Positions 48,045 to 59,629 of a stretch of DNA of 64,000 nt are shown here, in pieces (within the stretch, counting starts at the first letter, position 1; each line of letters begins with the position of its first letter). This DNA comes from Hyphomicrobiales bacterium (lineage in GTDB: Bacteria > Pseudomonadota > Alphaproteobacteria > Rhizobiales > Rhodobiaceae), in the NCBI GenBank assembly GCA_002869065.1, contig PKTR01000006.1, positions 186,001-250,000 on the forward strand, read 5' to 3'. A model generated the notes under the pieces. The model made no database searches, was not told the origin of the DNA, and saw only the letters and a program-made list of their open reading frames with translations. The position numbers and the translations under genes are program-made.

Positions 48045-48888
48045 TCCACCAGTCGGAGCGGGATGAAGCGATACGGGCGGCGGCCTCACCGGCTGCCGCC
48101 TCGTCTGTGAAGAGGCCGAAGCACGTCGCGCCGGATCCCGACATGCGGGCAATCAGGCAGTCTGGGGCGGCGACAAGTGCGTCGAGCACATCGCCGATCA
48201 CAGGTTCAAGCGCGCGCGCCGGCGCCTCGAGGTCGTTGCGGCAGGTGGCGAGGAAGCTCGCGAGCTCTGCTGCGGTGTCGAAGCTGGCGGGAAGAGCCGG
48301 AAGTGGCGAGTTGTCGCGCTTCGCCAGTGCCGTGAACACCGCCGGCGTTGACACCGCGACGCCCGGATTGACCAGCACCATATGGAAAGCCGGCAGGCCC
48401 GCCACCGGCTCGACGATCTCGCCGATGCCGCTTGCTTTCAGCGCCACACCGGCCATGCACATCGGCACGTCGGCGCCGAGCGACAGCGTCAGGTCGCCGA
48501 GGTCATCTGCGCGATAGGGTAGGGACCAAAGTTCGCACAGCGCTGTCAGCGTCGCCGCCGCATCCGCCGAACCGCCGCCGATCCCGGATGCCACCGGCAG
48601 ATGCTTGTCGAGCACGATCCGCGCGCCGGCAACCGTGTGCCCATCGCTGCTCGCCTTCTCGGCGAGGCGCCGCGCGGCCTGTAAAACGAGATTGCTGGGA
48701 CCGTCGTCGAGCGCATTGCCGAACGGTCCGCTGATGCGCAGCGAAAGCAGCCGGTCGGGCTCGGCCGCAATCCAGTCGCCGATTTCGGGAAACACAACCA
48801 GACTGTCGAGCAGATGATAGCCATCCGCCCGGCGCCCGGTGATGTGGAGTGCGAGATTGACCTTGGCGCGCGCCTCGATCGTGATCAT
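47998..48888 (-). CDS. ispE: 4-diphosphocytidyl-2-C-methyl-D-erythritol kinase
   Basis: A 296-residue GHMP kinase of the MEP isoprenoid pathway. Motifs are ARAKVNLALHITGRRADGYHLL (motif 1), LPVASGIGGGSADAAATL (ATP loop) and RMSGSGATCFGLF (motif 3). The last 15 or so residues lie within the overlap with acr3 and are probably variable. It lies 19 bases downstream of the TPR gene on the same strand. Confidence 0.95.
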   Translation of the reverse strand: MITIEARAKVNLALHITGRRADGYHLLDSLVVFPEIGDWIAAEPDRLLSLRISGPFGNALDDGPSNLVLQAARRLAEKASSDGHTVAGARIVLDKHLPVASGIGGGSADAAATLTALCELWSLPYRADDLGDLTLSLGADVPMCMAGVALKASGIGEIVEPVAGLPAFHMVLVNPGVAVSTPAVFTALAKRDNSPLPALPASFDTAAELASFLATCRNDLEAPARALEPVIGDVLDALVAAPDCLIARMSGSGATCFGLFTDEAAAGEAAARIASSRSDWWIRSGPVSSRTSPSCD

Positions 48889-48907
48889 GGCGCGCCCGCC
48901 CGTTTCG

Positions 48908-50692
48908 TCAGTTGTTCTGCGCGTCGCTCGGCGTCGAGGCGGCCTTCACCATGTCTTCCGTCAGCCCGCCGGCGAGCTTCTTCTTGATCGTCTCGAGCGC
49001 GTCGGGCTCGGGGCCAAGATCGCGCGAATGGCTCCACTGGAAGCGCGCTTCGAGCCGCCGGCCGACCTGCCAGTAGGCATCGCCGAGGTGATCGTTGATG
49101 ATCGGGTCCTCGGGCCGTCGCTCGACGGCCTTTTCAAGTTCCTGCACCGCGTCCTCGTAGCGGCCGAGGCGGTAGTAGGCCCAGCCGAGGCTGTCGATGA
49201 TGTAGCCGTCGCTCGGGCGCAGCTCGACCGCCTTGCGGATCATGTCGAGCGCTTTCTCGTAGTGCATGCCCATGTCGACCCAGGAATAGCCGAGATAGTT
49301 CAGCACGTCCGGTTCGTTCGGCGACAGCACGAGCGCCTTCTTGAAGTCGGCTTCCGCATCCGGCCAGCGCTTGGTGCGCTCGTAGCAGATGCCGCGGTAG
49401 TAATAGATCCGCCAGTTGCGCCGCTCCGTGTTGTTGCCGAGCGCTGCGATGCCCTTGCTGTAGACCTCGGCGGCTTCGGCATAGAGCTTGTGGCTGCGCA
49501 GCACGTTGCCGAGCGCGCGCACGGCATCCTGGTCGGACGGGTTCTGCTCGACCACGCCGGCGAGATGCTTGCGCGCCTCGTCGAGGTTCTTCAGGACATT
49601 GTAGTTGAGACCGATCTGGATCTCGGCGTCGCGTTTCAGCGGTGAACCTTCCGGAATGGTTGCGAAGATCTCGATGGCCCGATCGTTCCGCTTCAGCGTT
49701 TCGAACAGGTTCGCGAGCGCCAGCGTGGCCAGTTCCGCGTTAGGATCGAGATAACGCGCGAGCTGCAGATAGATCGCCGAGAGCTCGACAAAGCCGTCGC
49801 GCCCGATTGCCGAGCCGAGCCAGTACAGCACTTCCGCGCCGCCGGCCTGAACGTTTGCCGCCAGCGGTCCCGGGATCTTGCCGTCCGCAATCGCGGTGCG
49901 TTCCGCTTCGATCAGCGGGTGGCTGCCGCTTTGCAGCGCGTAAGTGTCGATGACGCCGAGCGCCTGGGCACGGTCGTCCACTCGGGCGAGCGCACGCGCA
50001 TAGGCCTCGACGATCCGCAGCGCCTTGGAGTCCTTCTTGTAGGCTTCGCCGAGGCGCTGCGCGGCATCCTTCTTGCGGCCCGCCAGATCCGAGATCAAAC
50101 CGGCGTGGAACGCGCGGAAGACATCGTTGGCGGTCGGATGGTCGAGCTGGTCGAGCCATTTTATGGCTTCGTCCGTCTTGCCGGCGCCCTGCAGCGCCCA
50201 AGCGACCAGAAGGTCCGTGGTCAGTTCGGCGAGCGGGCCGTCACTGGCAGCGGAAAAATGCGACTGCGCCTTTTCGAAGGTGCGCTCGCGCAGCGCCTTC
50301 ACCCCGAGCACCAGCTGGGCGAACCGGTTCGATTTGTCGTTCTCGACGATCTGCCGCGCCAGTTCGATCGATTCTTCGATATCGCCATTGGCAACCAGCA
50401 GGCTGAAGGTCCGCTCGCGCATCTGCTCGTTGTCGGGATCGTTGCTCAGCGCGTCGCGGAAATAGGCAACCGCGTTTTCGATGTCGCGCTGGCTGCTGGC
50501 GTGGCGGGCTGCGAGATAACTGCCCGAAAGCGTCACCGGATAATTGTCGAAGACAGGCGGCGGCGCCTCGACCGCCTCGGTTTCTGTCGCCTGCGCGGCG
50601 CCTGGCCAAACAGGTGAAAGCGGCGTCGCCATTGCGCCGGCCAGCACTGCCATGGCGGCGCACCGCCGCAGGGTACGTCCAAATCCGTTCAT
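48908..50692 (-). CDS. Exported TPR-repeat protein
   Basis: A 594-residue protein with a signal peptide (MNGFGRTLRRCAAMAVLAGAMA..., cleavage near AAQATE) and tetratricopeptide repeats over most of its length. The clearest are at the C-terminus (EPDVLNYLGYSWVDMGMHYEKALDMIRKAVELRPSDGYIID and the repeat after it). It is the type of protein annotated as a TPR lipopolysaccharide- or cell-envelope-assembly factor, but no partner is evident. An alternative ATG at 50725 adds 11 residues. ispE follows on the same strand. Confidence 0.85.
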   Translation of the reverse strand: MNGFGRTLRRCAAMAVLAGAMATPLSPVWPGAAQATETEAVEAPPPVFDNYPVTLSGSYLAARHASSQRDIENAVAYFRDALSNDPDNEQMRERTFSLLVANGDIEESIELARQIVENDKSNRFAQLVLGVKALRERTFEKAQSHFSAASDGPLAELTTDLLVAWALQGAGKTDEAIKWLDQLDHPTANDVFRAFHAGLISDLAGRKKDAAQRLGEAYKKDSKALRIVEAYARALARVDDRAQALGVIDTYALQSGSHPLIEAERTAIADGKIPGPLAANVQAGGAEVLYWLGSAIGRDGFVELSAIYLQLARYLDPNAELATLALANLFETLKRNDRAIEIFATIPEGSPLKRDAEIQIGLNYNVLKNLDEARKHLAGVVEQNPSDQDAVRALGNVLRSHKLYAEAAEVYSKGIAALGNNTERRNWRIYYYRGICYERTKRWPDAEADFKKALVLSPNEPDVLNYLGYSWVDMGMHYEKALDMIRKAVELRPSDGYIIDSLGWAYYRLGRYEDAVQELEKAVERRPEDPIINDHLGDAYWQVGRRLEARFQWSHSRDLGPEPDALETIKKKLAGGLTEDMVKAASTPSDAQNN

Positions 50693-51056
50693 CACCAGCC
50701 TGTCCGAAACCGTTGCTCGTTGCATGCGCTCTTTGCCCTAAGGGTCTGACTCGCTTCCCTATTGCTGCAGAATGGCCGTTTTGTGGTCGCCCTGCAAGGT
50801 GGCCGGTCCGCGGTGTCCGACCCGCGACGAAACAGCCGATCAGGGCTTCACCGAAATTGACGATGCTTGCTGCACTGCGGCAAAATAGGGGCTATATTAG
50901 AATCTTCTAACGGGTTTGCCCTGGGCAAGTCTCTCGGTTCGGGGTGGGCTGTCATCTACTGTTCAACAATATGTCGGTTCTGGCGGTTGCGGGAATCGGG
51001 CAGGTGCCGGCATATATCCTGATGTGAAATCTCACGAACGCTGGAAGAGGTGCGTC
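50693..51056. promoter_or_regulatory. Divergent TPR/ppdK intergenic region with a palindrome
   Basis: A perfect palindrome TTAGAATCTTCTAA at 50897-50910 contains one CcrM site (GAATC). TATATT (50893-50898) just before it could be a -10 box, but no well-spaced -35 was found. The region holds no supported gene. Confidence 0.4.
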
Positions 51057-53735
<2,679 letters not shown>

Positions 53736-53844
53736 AGCGCGGGCCCATTGGCCGGCAGGCTTTTTTGCATAAGAAACAGACGGCGGGTGCGAGACGCATC
53801 CGCCGTCGCTCTTTCGAGGCCACGCTTGTGGTCGGGATAGTGAA

Positions 53845-54111
53845 ATGACCGAAACACCCCGCAAAGGCCGCCTGATCGTCCTCGTCTTCTGGTATCTCGC
53901 CTGGGCGGCGGTCGGTATTCTGTTGGCCAAACCCGGCCTGATCGGCATGTTCCTCGCTGTAGGCGCCGGCGTCGTCGCTTTCCTGCTGATGGAAGTCTTC
54001 GTTAGCGGCAACATCGGCGGCCCGCATCTAATCGCCGCGATCTTCGTCGCCGTCATCGCCCACGGCGTTGCCCGCGTCATCGGCGTGCTTCTGTTCGCGG
54101 GCGCGGTTTGA
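53845..54111 (+). CDS. Small integral membrane protein
   Basis: An 88-residue protein with three hydrophobic segments (LIVLVFWYLAWAAVGILLA, LIGMFLAVGAGVVAFLLMEVFV and LIAAIFVAVIAHGVARVIGVLLFAGAV). No motif is recognised. It lies between ppdK and meaB on the same strand, 109 bases after ppdK, with a T-rich stretch (53762-53767) between them that may be part of a weak terminator. Confidence 0.65.
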   Translation: MTETPRKGRLIVLVFWYLAWAAVGILLAKPGLIGMFLAVGAGVVAFLLMEVFVSGNIGGPHLIAAIFVAVIAHGVARVIGVLLFAGAV

Positions 54112-54228
54112 CCCGTCAACCACCCATTTCGACCAAGGTATCAGCCGTTTTTTTGCGCTTCCCCCGCGCGGCCAGCGCCGATCTGTGCTTGAAAAGGGGA
54201 AACGAGCAGGAATCGGCAGGCAGGGTCC

Positions 54229-55176
54229 GTGGCGGAGAACGACGCACTCACAATCGAAACGATACGCGCCGGCGGCAAGCGGGCGCTGTCGCGCGCGCTC
54301 TCGTCCATCGAGACCCGCGATGGCCGGCCCGAGATCATCCGCCTGCTCGATGAGGCCGCCGCTGCCGCGCGCGGTCATGTGCTCGGGCTGACCGGTCCGC
54401 CCGGTGTCGGCAAGTCGACGTTGACCGACACGCTCATCCGCCACTGGCGCTCGGTCGGCGAGACCGTTGGAGTCATCGCCGTCGATCCGTCCTCGCAGAT
54501 CACGCAGGGCGCGCTGCTCGGCGACCGCACGCGGCTGAAGACCGACCCGGAAGACACCGGCGTCTTCGTGCGCTCGATGGCCGCCCGCGACCGGCTCGGC
54601 GGCCTCTCCGACCACGCGCTCGGCGCTGTCGTCTTGATGCGCGCGATCTACGATCACGTAATCGTCGAGTCGGTCGGCATCGGCCAGTCGGAGGCCGATA
54701 TCGCCACCGTCGCCGACACGGTTTTGCTGTGCATCCAGCCCGGTTCGGGCGACTCGCTGCAATTCATGAAGGCCGGCGTGATGGAGCTGCCCGACGTGGT
54801 CGCCGTCACCAAGGCCGATCTCGGCGACAGCGCCCGCCGTGCCGTGGCCGATGTCGAGGGGGCGCTGACGCTTGCCCGCGCCGACGACGGCTGGCGGGTG
54901 CCGGTGATCCTGATTTCGGCAGCCGCCGGAACCGGTCTCGACGTGCTGCTTTCTGCCGTCGGGGATCACGCCGAGTGGCTGTCGAAAGGCGAGCGGTTGC
55001 GCGACAGTCGCCTTTCTCAGGCCCGCCAGTGGATCGGCCAGGCTATCCGCAGCCGCTTCGGCACCGAGGGGCTGAAACAGGTCGCCGGAGATCTGGCGAG
55101 CGCCGATCCGGCCGAGCCCTTCGCCGAGATCGCCCGCTGGGGCGACACCGTGCGCAAGCGGCTGGCTACCGGTTAG
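54229..55176 (+). CDS. meaB: MeaB/ArgK-type P-loop GTPase
   Basis: A 315-residue G3E-family GTPase that protects or reloads adenosylcobalamin mutases. The P-loop GPPGVGKS is at 56-63, followed by VIAVDPSSQITQGALLGDRTRL, the switch region VIVESVGIGQSEADIA (where ETVGVGQSE is more common) and a TKAD base-specificity motif. The GTG start has no strong ribosome binding site. No methylmalonyl-CoA mutase gene is in the window. A homologue serving another B12 mutase is possible. Confidence 0.9.
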   Translation: MAENDALTIETIRAGGKRALSRALSSIETRDGRPEIIRLLDEAAAAARGHVLGLTGPPGVGKSTLTDTLIRHWRSVGETVGVIAVDPSSQITQGALLGDRTRLKTDPEDTGVFVRSMAARDRLGGLSDHALGAVVLMRAIYDHVIVESVGIGQSEADIATVADTVLLCIQPGSGDSLQFMKAGVMELPDVVAVTKADLGDSARRAVADVEGALTLARADDGWRVPVILISAAAGTGLDVLLSAVGDHAEWLSKGERLRDSRLSQARQWIGQAIRSRFGTEGLKQVAGDLASADPAEPFAEIARWGDTVRKRLATG

Positions 55177-55180
55177 GTCT

Positions 55181-56104
55181 TTACGCCTCGGCGTGCAGCA
55201 ATTCCGCGAGCGCCGCCGGATCGTCCGTGCCGAGCGCGCGCAATTGTGCGGCGTCGCGCCCGGGCGGTATGCCGAACAACCGGCTGTATTCCCGGCTGAA
55301 CTGCGACGGGCTTTCGTATCCGACCGCGAAACCGACGCGCGAGGCTTCCGCCTTTTGCGCCAGCAAGAGCTTGCGCGCCTCCTGCAGCCGGATTTGCTTT
55401 TGAAACTGCAGCGGGCTCATCGCCGTCGCCGCCTTGAAGTGGCGGTGGAACGACGACGCGCTCATGCCGGCGATCCCAGCAAGCGCCTCCACGCGCATTG
55501 GCTCGGAAAAGTTCTTGCGGATCCAGCCGATGGCCCGGGCGATCTGCGACAGCCGGCTGTCGGCGAGCGCGATCTGGCGCAGCATCGCGCCCTGATCACC
55601 CTGCATCAGCCGGTAGAGGATCTCGCGCTCGATCAGCGGCGCGAGCATCGGGATGTCCTTTGGCTGATCGAGCAGGCACAGCATGCGCACCATCGCGTCG
55701 AGCAGATCCTCGGTGACCGTGCTGACCTCAAGCCCCGACGGTGACGACGGCTCGACGGCATTCTCCGGCAGGGTCAGCAGGATGTCGGCAAGCATCCCGG
55801 GATTGAGCGACAGCGAGGTCGACAGCAGAGGGTGCTGCGGGCTCGCCTCGCAGATCGCGCTGCTCACCGGCAGATCGAGCGAAACAATGAGGTAGTTGCC
55901 GCGCGCGTAGCGCACGATCCGCTCGCCCAACATCACCTCCTTTGCGCCCTGCGCGACGATGCAGAAGAACGGCTCGTAGACCATCGGCTTCGGCATCGTC
56001 CGACCCTCGACGCGGGCAAGCGCGACGCGCGGGATCGCCGTATCGAAACGGCCTTCCTCGCCGTGCCGGGCAATCAAATCTCTCAGGTCGTCAAGGCTGC
56101 TCAT
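55181..56104 (-). CDS. AraC-family regulator
   Basis: A 307-residue regulator with an N-terminal AraC-type cupin (EPFFCIVAQGAKEVMLGERIVRYARGNYLIVS, about residues 45-80) and two C-terminal helix-turn-helix motifs (MRVEALAGIAGMSASSFHRHFKAATAMSPLQFQK and ASRVGFAVGYESPSQFSREYSRLFG). The start at 56104 (MSSLDDLRDL) was chosen; the frame extends to 56179. It is divergent from an aldo/keto reductase, a common pairing in which the regulator controls the reductase. Confidence 0.92.
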   Translation of the reverse strand: MSSLDDLRDLIARHGEEGRFDTAIPRVALARVEGRTMPKPMVYEPFFCIVAQGAKEVMLGERIVRYARGNYLIVSLDLPVSSAICEASPQHPLLSTSLSLNPGMLADILLTLPENAVEPSSPSGLEVSTVTEDLLDAMVRMLCLLDQPKDIPMLAPLIEREILYRLMQGDQGAMLRQIALADSRLSQIARAIGWIRKNFSEPMRVEALAGIAGMSASSFHRHFKAATAMSPLQFQKQIRLQEARKLLLAQKAEASRVGFAVGYESPSQFSREYSRLFGIPPGRDAAQLRALGTDDPAALAELLHAEA

Positions 56105-56204
56105 CGTCGATGCCTTCGCTTTCGGGAAGTGGACGGCGGTTCCCATCCTGATTGGTGCATGATGACGCTCCTGCCGCAAGGGCTGGCACCCGGCTCACAC
56201 CGAC

Positions 56205-56315
56205 ATTTGAGAGGATCAGGCAAGGATTGCGGAGCATCCGGCTCACTCCCGCGCAGCTTTTCGCCCATCTTCGGTGTGTGGCCGGATCGATAGGTTCCGG
56301 CATTTGACAGGATCA
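56205..56315. promoter_or_regulatory. Direct repeats, probable AraC-type binding sites
   Basis: ATTTGAGAGGATCA (56205-56218) and ATTTGACAGGATCA (56302-56315) differ at one base and have the same orientation, 97 bases apart. They lie in the divergent region between the AraC gene and the reductase; the first is followed by GGCAAGGAT and the second by CATTTC. Direct repeats are typical of AraC-family operators. Confidence 0.6.
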
Positions 56316-56385
56316 CATTTCTACTCCCGTGGGCGGGCCGTCTGTTCCGGCCGTTGATACGGGACCTCACAGAGGGGATCAGACC

Positions 56386-57435
56386 TTGCGATACAATCTT
56401 CTTGGAAAGACCGGTTTGCGCGTTTCCGAACTGTGCTTCGGCACCATGACCTTCGGTGGCGAAGGCATGTGGAAGGCGATCGGCGAATTGCAGCAGGCCG
56501 ACGCCGATGCGCTGCTTCGCGCCGCCCTCGACGGCGGCATCAATTTCATCGACACGGCCAATGTGTATGCCAACGGCCTGTCGGAACAGATCACCGGGCA
56601 GGCGCTGAAGAACCTCGGCGTCGCCCGCGATCAGGTCGTCGTCGCCACCAAGGTGCATGGGCCGATGGGCGAGGGGCCGAACAATGCCGGCGCCTCGCGC
56701 TACCACATCATGGATCAGGTCCGCGCCAGCCTGAAGCGGATGCAGCTCGATCACATCGACCTCTACCAGATCCACGGCGTCGATCCGCTGACCCCGATCG
56801 AGGAAACGCTGGAAGCGCTCGACGCGTTGGTGCGTGCCGGCGACGTGCGCTACATCGGCGTCTCCAACTGGGCGGCGTGGCAGATCGCCAAGGCGCTCGG
56901 CATCTCGGAGCGCAAGAATCTCGCCTCGATTCGCTCGTTGCAGGCTTATTACACGCTTGCCGGGCGCGATCTGGAGCGCGAGATCGTGCCGATGCTGAGC
57001 GAGGAAAAGGTCGGCCTGATGGTCTGGAGCCCGCTTGCAGGCGGCTTCCTGAGCGGCAAATATACCCGCGAGGGTGCCGCCGACGGCGGCGGTCGCCGGG
57101 TGAATTTCGACTTCCCGCCGATCGAGAATGACCGTGCCTACGACGTTATCGACGCCATGCGGCCGATGGCAGAGGGGCGTGGGGTTTCGGTGGCGCAGAT
57201 CGCCCTTGCCTGGCTGCTGCACCAGCCGGTCGTCACCAGCGTCATCGTCGGTGCCAAGCGGGTCGACCAACTGACCGACAATCTCGGCGCGGTCGATGTT
57301 CGGCTGACGGCGGAGGAACTGGCGACGCTCGACAAGGTCAGCGCGCTGCCGGAGGAATATCCCGGCTGGATGATCGAACGCCAGGCGAGCTACCGCACCG
57401 ACAATCCGCAGATCGGGGCGAGCGAAAACAGCTAA
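56386..57435 (+). CDS. Aldo/keto reductase
   Basis: A 349-residue aldo/keto reductase. The tetrad is Asp and Tyr in NFIDTANVYANGLSE, Lys in VVVATKVHGP and His in LYQIHGVD. WSPLAGGFLSGKYTREG and SVIVGAKRVDQL contribute the cofactor site. The start is a TTG at 56386 with AGAGGGG 8 bases upstream, preferred to an upstream ATG at 56329. Divergence from the AraC gene suggests it is induced by that regulator, possibly by an aldehyde. Confidence 0.9.
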   Translation: MRYNLLGKTGLRVSELCFGTMTFGGEGMWKAIGELQQADADALLRAALDGGINFIDTANVYANGLSEQITGQALKNLGVARDQVVVATKVHGPMGEGPNNAGASRYHIMDQVRASLKRMQLDHIDLYQIHGVDPLTPIEETLEALDALVRAGDVRYIGVSNWAAWQIAKALGISERKNLASIRSLQAYYTLAGRDLEREIVPMLSEEKVGLMVWSPLAGGFLSGKYTREGAADGGGRRVNFDFPPIENDRAYDVIDAMRPMAEGRGVSVAQIALAWLLHQPVVTSVIVGAKRVDQLTDNLGAVDVRLTAEELATLDKVSALPEEYPGWMIERQASYRTDNPQIGASENS

Positions 57436-57456
57436 CCGTTAGCTCTCGCAGAAAAG

Positions 57457-57484
57457 CCCGGAGGCGGCAGCGCCTCCGGGTCAT
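57457..57484 (-). terminator. Terminator of the maleate-isomerase-like gene
   Basis: A perfect 10-bp stem (CCCGGAGGCG at 57457-57466 and CGCCTCCGGG at 57471-57480) has a GCAG loop. Read on the minus strand it is followed by CTTTTCT, so it serves the minus-strand gene that ends at 57481; on the plus strand no T run follows. Confidence 0.65.
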
Positions 57485-58245
57485 TCGCCGGCTTTGTCGG
57501 CGAGCGGCATGCGATAGAGCCGGCCGAGGCCGGGTATGTCGTCTTGGATGCCTGCGAGCCTGAGCATGTGCCAGGCAAGCGCCAGATTGCTCGAAAAGAC
57601 CGGCTTGCCAATCGCGGCCTCGGCCTCCGACACGATGCCGGCAACGCGCAGATTGGTGCACGAGACGAACACCGCGTCGCAATCGCCCATTGCCGCGACC
57701 GACTTGATGGCGTCGAGCACGGACGCCGGCGAGATGCGCCCGACCACCCGGTCGTCGGATTCCTCGAACGAGCCGAAGCCGGCAATGGTCAGCCCGTTCT
57801 TCTCCAGCAATTCCCGCATCGCCGCCGATACGTCCGGCCGGTATGGCGTGACGAAACCGATCCGCTTCGCCTCGAGGGCCTCGCAAGCCGCCAGCACCGC
57901 ACTGATCGGGTTGCTGACGGCGGCATCGGGATGCACCGAGCGTACCGCCGCCTCAACGCCGTCAACGCCGATCACCGTCGAGGCCGAGGTGCAGCCATAG
58001 CCGATGGCATCGAACGGGATCTCCGGCAACAGGGCGGCGGCCGCTGGCAGGTTCGCCTTCATCGACATCAGCGTTTCCGGCGTGATCTCCGCCGCCATCG
58101 GGATCCGCGTCATGTGCAGCACGACGTTTTCAAGCGCCATGATGCGCGCGAATTCCGGCTCGATCGTCTCGTCGGCCTGCAGCACGATGAGGCCGAGCCG
58201 GGCGCGGGCGCCAAAGCCGTCGTCGGTGGTGAAGGGTAGGGCCAT
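57481..58245 (-). CDS. Asp/Glu racemase-fold protein (maleate isomerase/EutA-like)
   Basis: A 254-residue protein of the group with maleate cis-trans isomerase, arylmalonate decarboxylase and EutA. The two catalytic cysteines are Cys85 in IGYGCTSASTVIG and Cys196 in AVFVSCTNLRVAG. RIGFVTPYRPDVSAAMRELL lines the second half. The upstream M24 peptidase-like gene ends 19 bases before it, so they form an operon. The pairing resembles ectoine-breakdown eutA with the eutD/doeA-type hydrolase, but the other genes of that route are absent here. Confidence 0.83.
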   Translation of the reverse strand: MALPFTTDDGFGARARLGLIVLQADETIEPEFARIMALENVVLHMTRIPMAAEITPETLMSMKANLPAAAALLPEIPFDAIGYGCTSASTVIGVDGVEAAVRSVHPDAAVSNPISAVLAACEALEAKRIGFVTPYRPDVSAAMRELLEKNGLTIAGFGSFEESDDRVVGRISPASVLDAIKSVAAMGDCDAVFVSCTNLRVAGIVSEAEAAIGKPVFSSNLALAWHMLRLAGIQDDIPGLGRLYRMPLADKAGE

Positions 58246-58263
58246 CGGGTGTGCCTTTTCGGT

Positions 58264-59433
58264 TCAGATGATCGGCAGGCTGTTCGGCGCGCGCCGTGTC
58301 AGCAATTGCGGTGCGCCGTCGCGGATGACGAGGTTTTCTTCCAGCACCATGGAAAGCCCGTCACCATAGGAGAGCGACGGTTCGAGCGTGATCACCATGC
58401 CCTCGCGGAGCACGGTGTCGTCGAAAGCGGCGTGCGACGGCCATTCGGTGAGCTGCATGCCGAGCCCGTGGCCATAGCGGCCGACATCGCCGCCGCCCGG
58501 ATCGAACTCCGAAATGACGCCGTGCATGGTGCGGAACAGATCGCGGCAGGTCGTGCCGGGGCGGGCGGCAGCGAGCCCCGCCTCCATCGCCCGGTGCAGC
58601 GTGTCATAGGCGCGTTTCGCCAGATCGTCGGCGCGGCCGATCGCGTAGTTGCGGTCGAAGTCGCAGAAATAGCCGTCGAAGACAGCACCCGTATCGAGCA
58701 TCAGGATATCGCCAGCGGCGAGCGGCCGCTCGGAGGGCGGCGAGATGATGTCGCCATAACCGCCGGGCCCGGCCCCGCCGACCAGATAGGGCACGTCGTC
58801 AGCGCCTTCCTGCAAACAGGCGATGCGGAATGCCCGGAACGCTTCGACCAGCGGCTGCCCCTCGTGAAAGATGTCGTCCGGCTTCTCGAACACCGCCGAA
58901 ACGAGGTCGCAGATATGCGCGAGCTTGGCGATCTCGGCTTCCGATTTGACCATCCGCAGGCCGCGCACGAGCGCGGTCGCGTCGGTGAAGGTGATGTCGG
59001 GCAGGCTCGCCGTCAGCCGTTCGAAATCGGCGAGCGGCATGCGCAGATGGGTCTCGTGACCCTTCATCAGCCCGATCCGGCCTTTTGCGGCGTTGATCGG
59101 CCCAAGCAGGTCGGCGAGCAGCGACAGCCCGTCATCGTCGGGGCGCGGCGCCGGCCAGGTGCGGATGTCGTCGAGCCAGCTTCGCCGCATCAGCGCGGCA
59201 CCGATTTCCGGGATCACGGCAACCGGCTTGCCGGCTTTGGGAACGAACAGGAACCAGGGTCGTGTCGGGCTTTGCCAGAACAGCGTCAGGAAGCCGGTGA
59301 AGTAGCGAACTTCCGGTTCTGTCGTCAGCAACAGGCCGTCGAGGTCCTGTGCCGCCATCGCGCGTTGTGCCCGCTCCAGACGGGCTTCGAATTCGGCTGT
59401 CGGAAAGCCCCGCTCCGGGGCAATGCGGCTCAT
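58264..59433 (-). CDS. M24-family metallopeptidase-like hydrolase
   Basis: A 389-residue aminopeptidase-P/creatinase-fold protein. The five metal ligands are seen: two Asp in LMLDTGAVFDGYFCDFDRN, His in GRYGHGLGMQLTEW, Glu in MVITLEPSLSY and Glu in SMVLEENLVI. The N-terminal creatinase-type domain is at about 15-160. It could be an Xaa-Pro dipeptidase or, given the EutA-like partner, an ectoine- or other amide-ring hydrolase. The start at 59433 (MSRIAPERGF) was chosen; the frame extends to 59469. Confidence 0.87.
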   Translation of the reverse strand: MSRIAPERGFPTAEFEARLERAQRAMAAQDLDGLLLTTEPEVRYFTGFLTLFWQSPTRPWFLFVPKAGKPVAVIPEIGAALMRRSWLDDIRTWPAPRPDDDGLSLLADLLGPINAAKGRIGLMKGHETHLRMPLADFERLTASLPDITFTDATALVRGLRMVKSEAEIAKLAHICDLVSAVFEKPDDIFHEGQPLVEAFRAFRIACLQEGADDVPYLVGGAGPGGYGDIISPPSERPLAAGDILMLDTGAVFDGYFCDFDRNYAIGRADDLAKRAYDTLHRAMEAGLAAARPGTTCRDLFRTMHGVISEFDPGGGDVGRYGHGLGMQLTEWPSHAAFDDTVLREGMVITLEPSLSYGDGLSMVLEENLVIRDGAPQLLTRRAPNSLPII

Positions 59434-59629
59434 GGCCGTCTCTTGGCCGGCAAGCCATCCGGGCGCCATTCGTCAAATGCTTTGCAGCGGTGTCGCATAG
59501 GTAGTGATCCCCACGGCGGGCGCTTGTATCGCCGGCCATATGCAGCCTAACATTCCCATGGCGGAGTGGAAGACCTGCACAAGAAATCAGGCTCGCTTCG
59601 ACCGGCCTATGGGGAGGCGGATACCGGCA

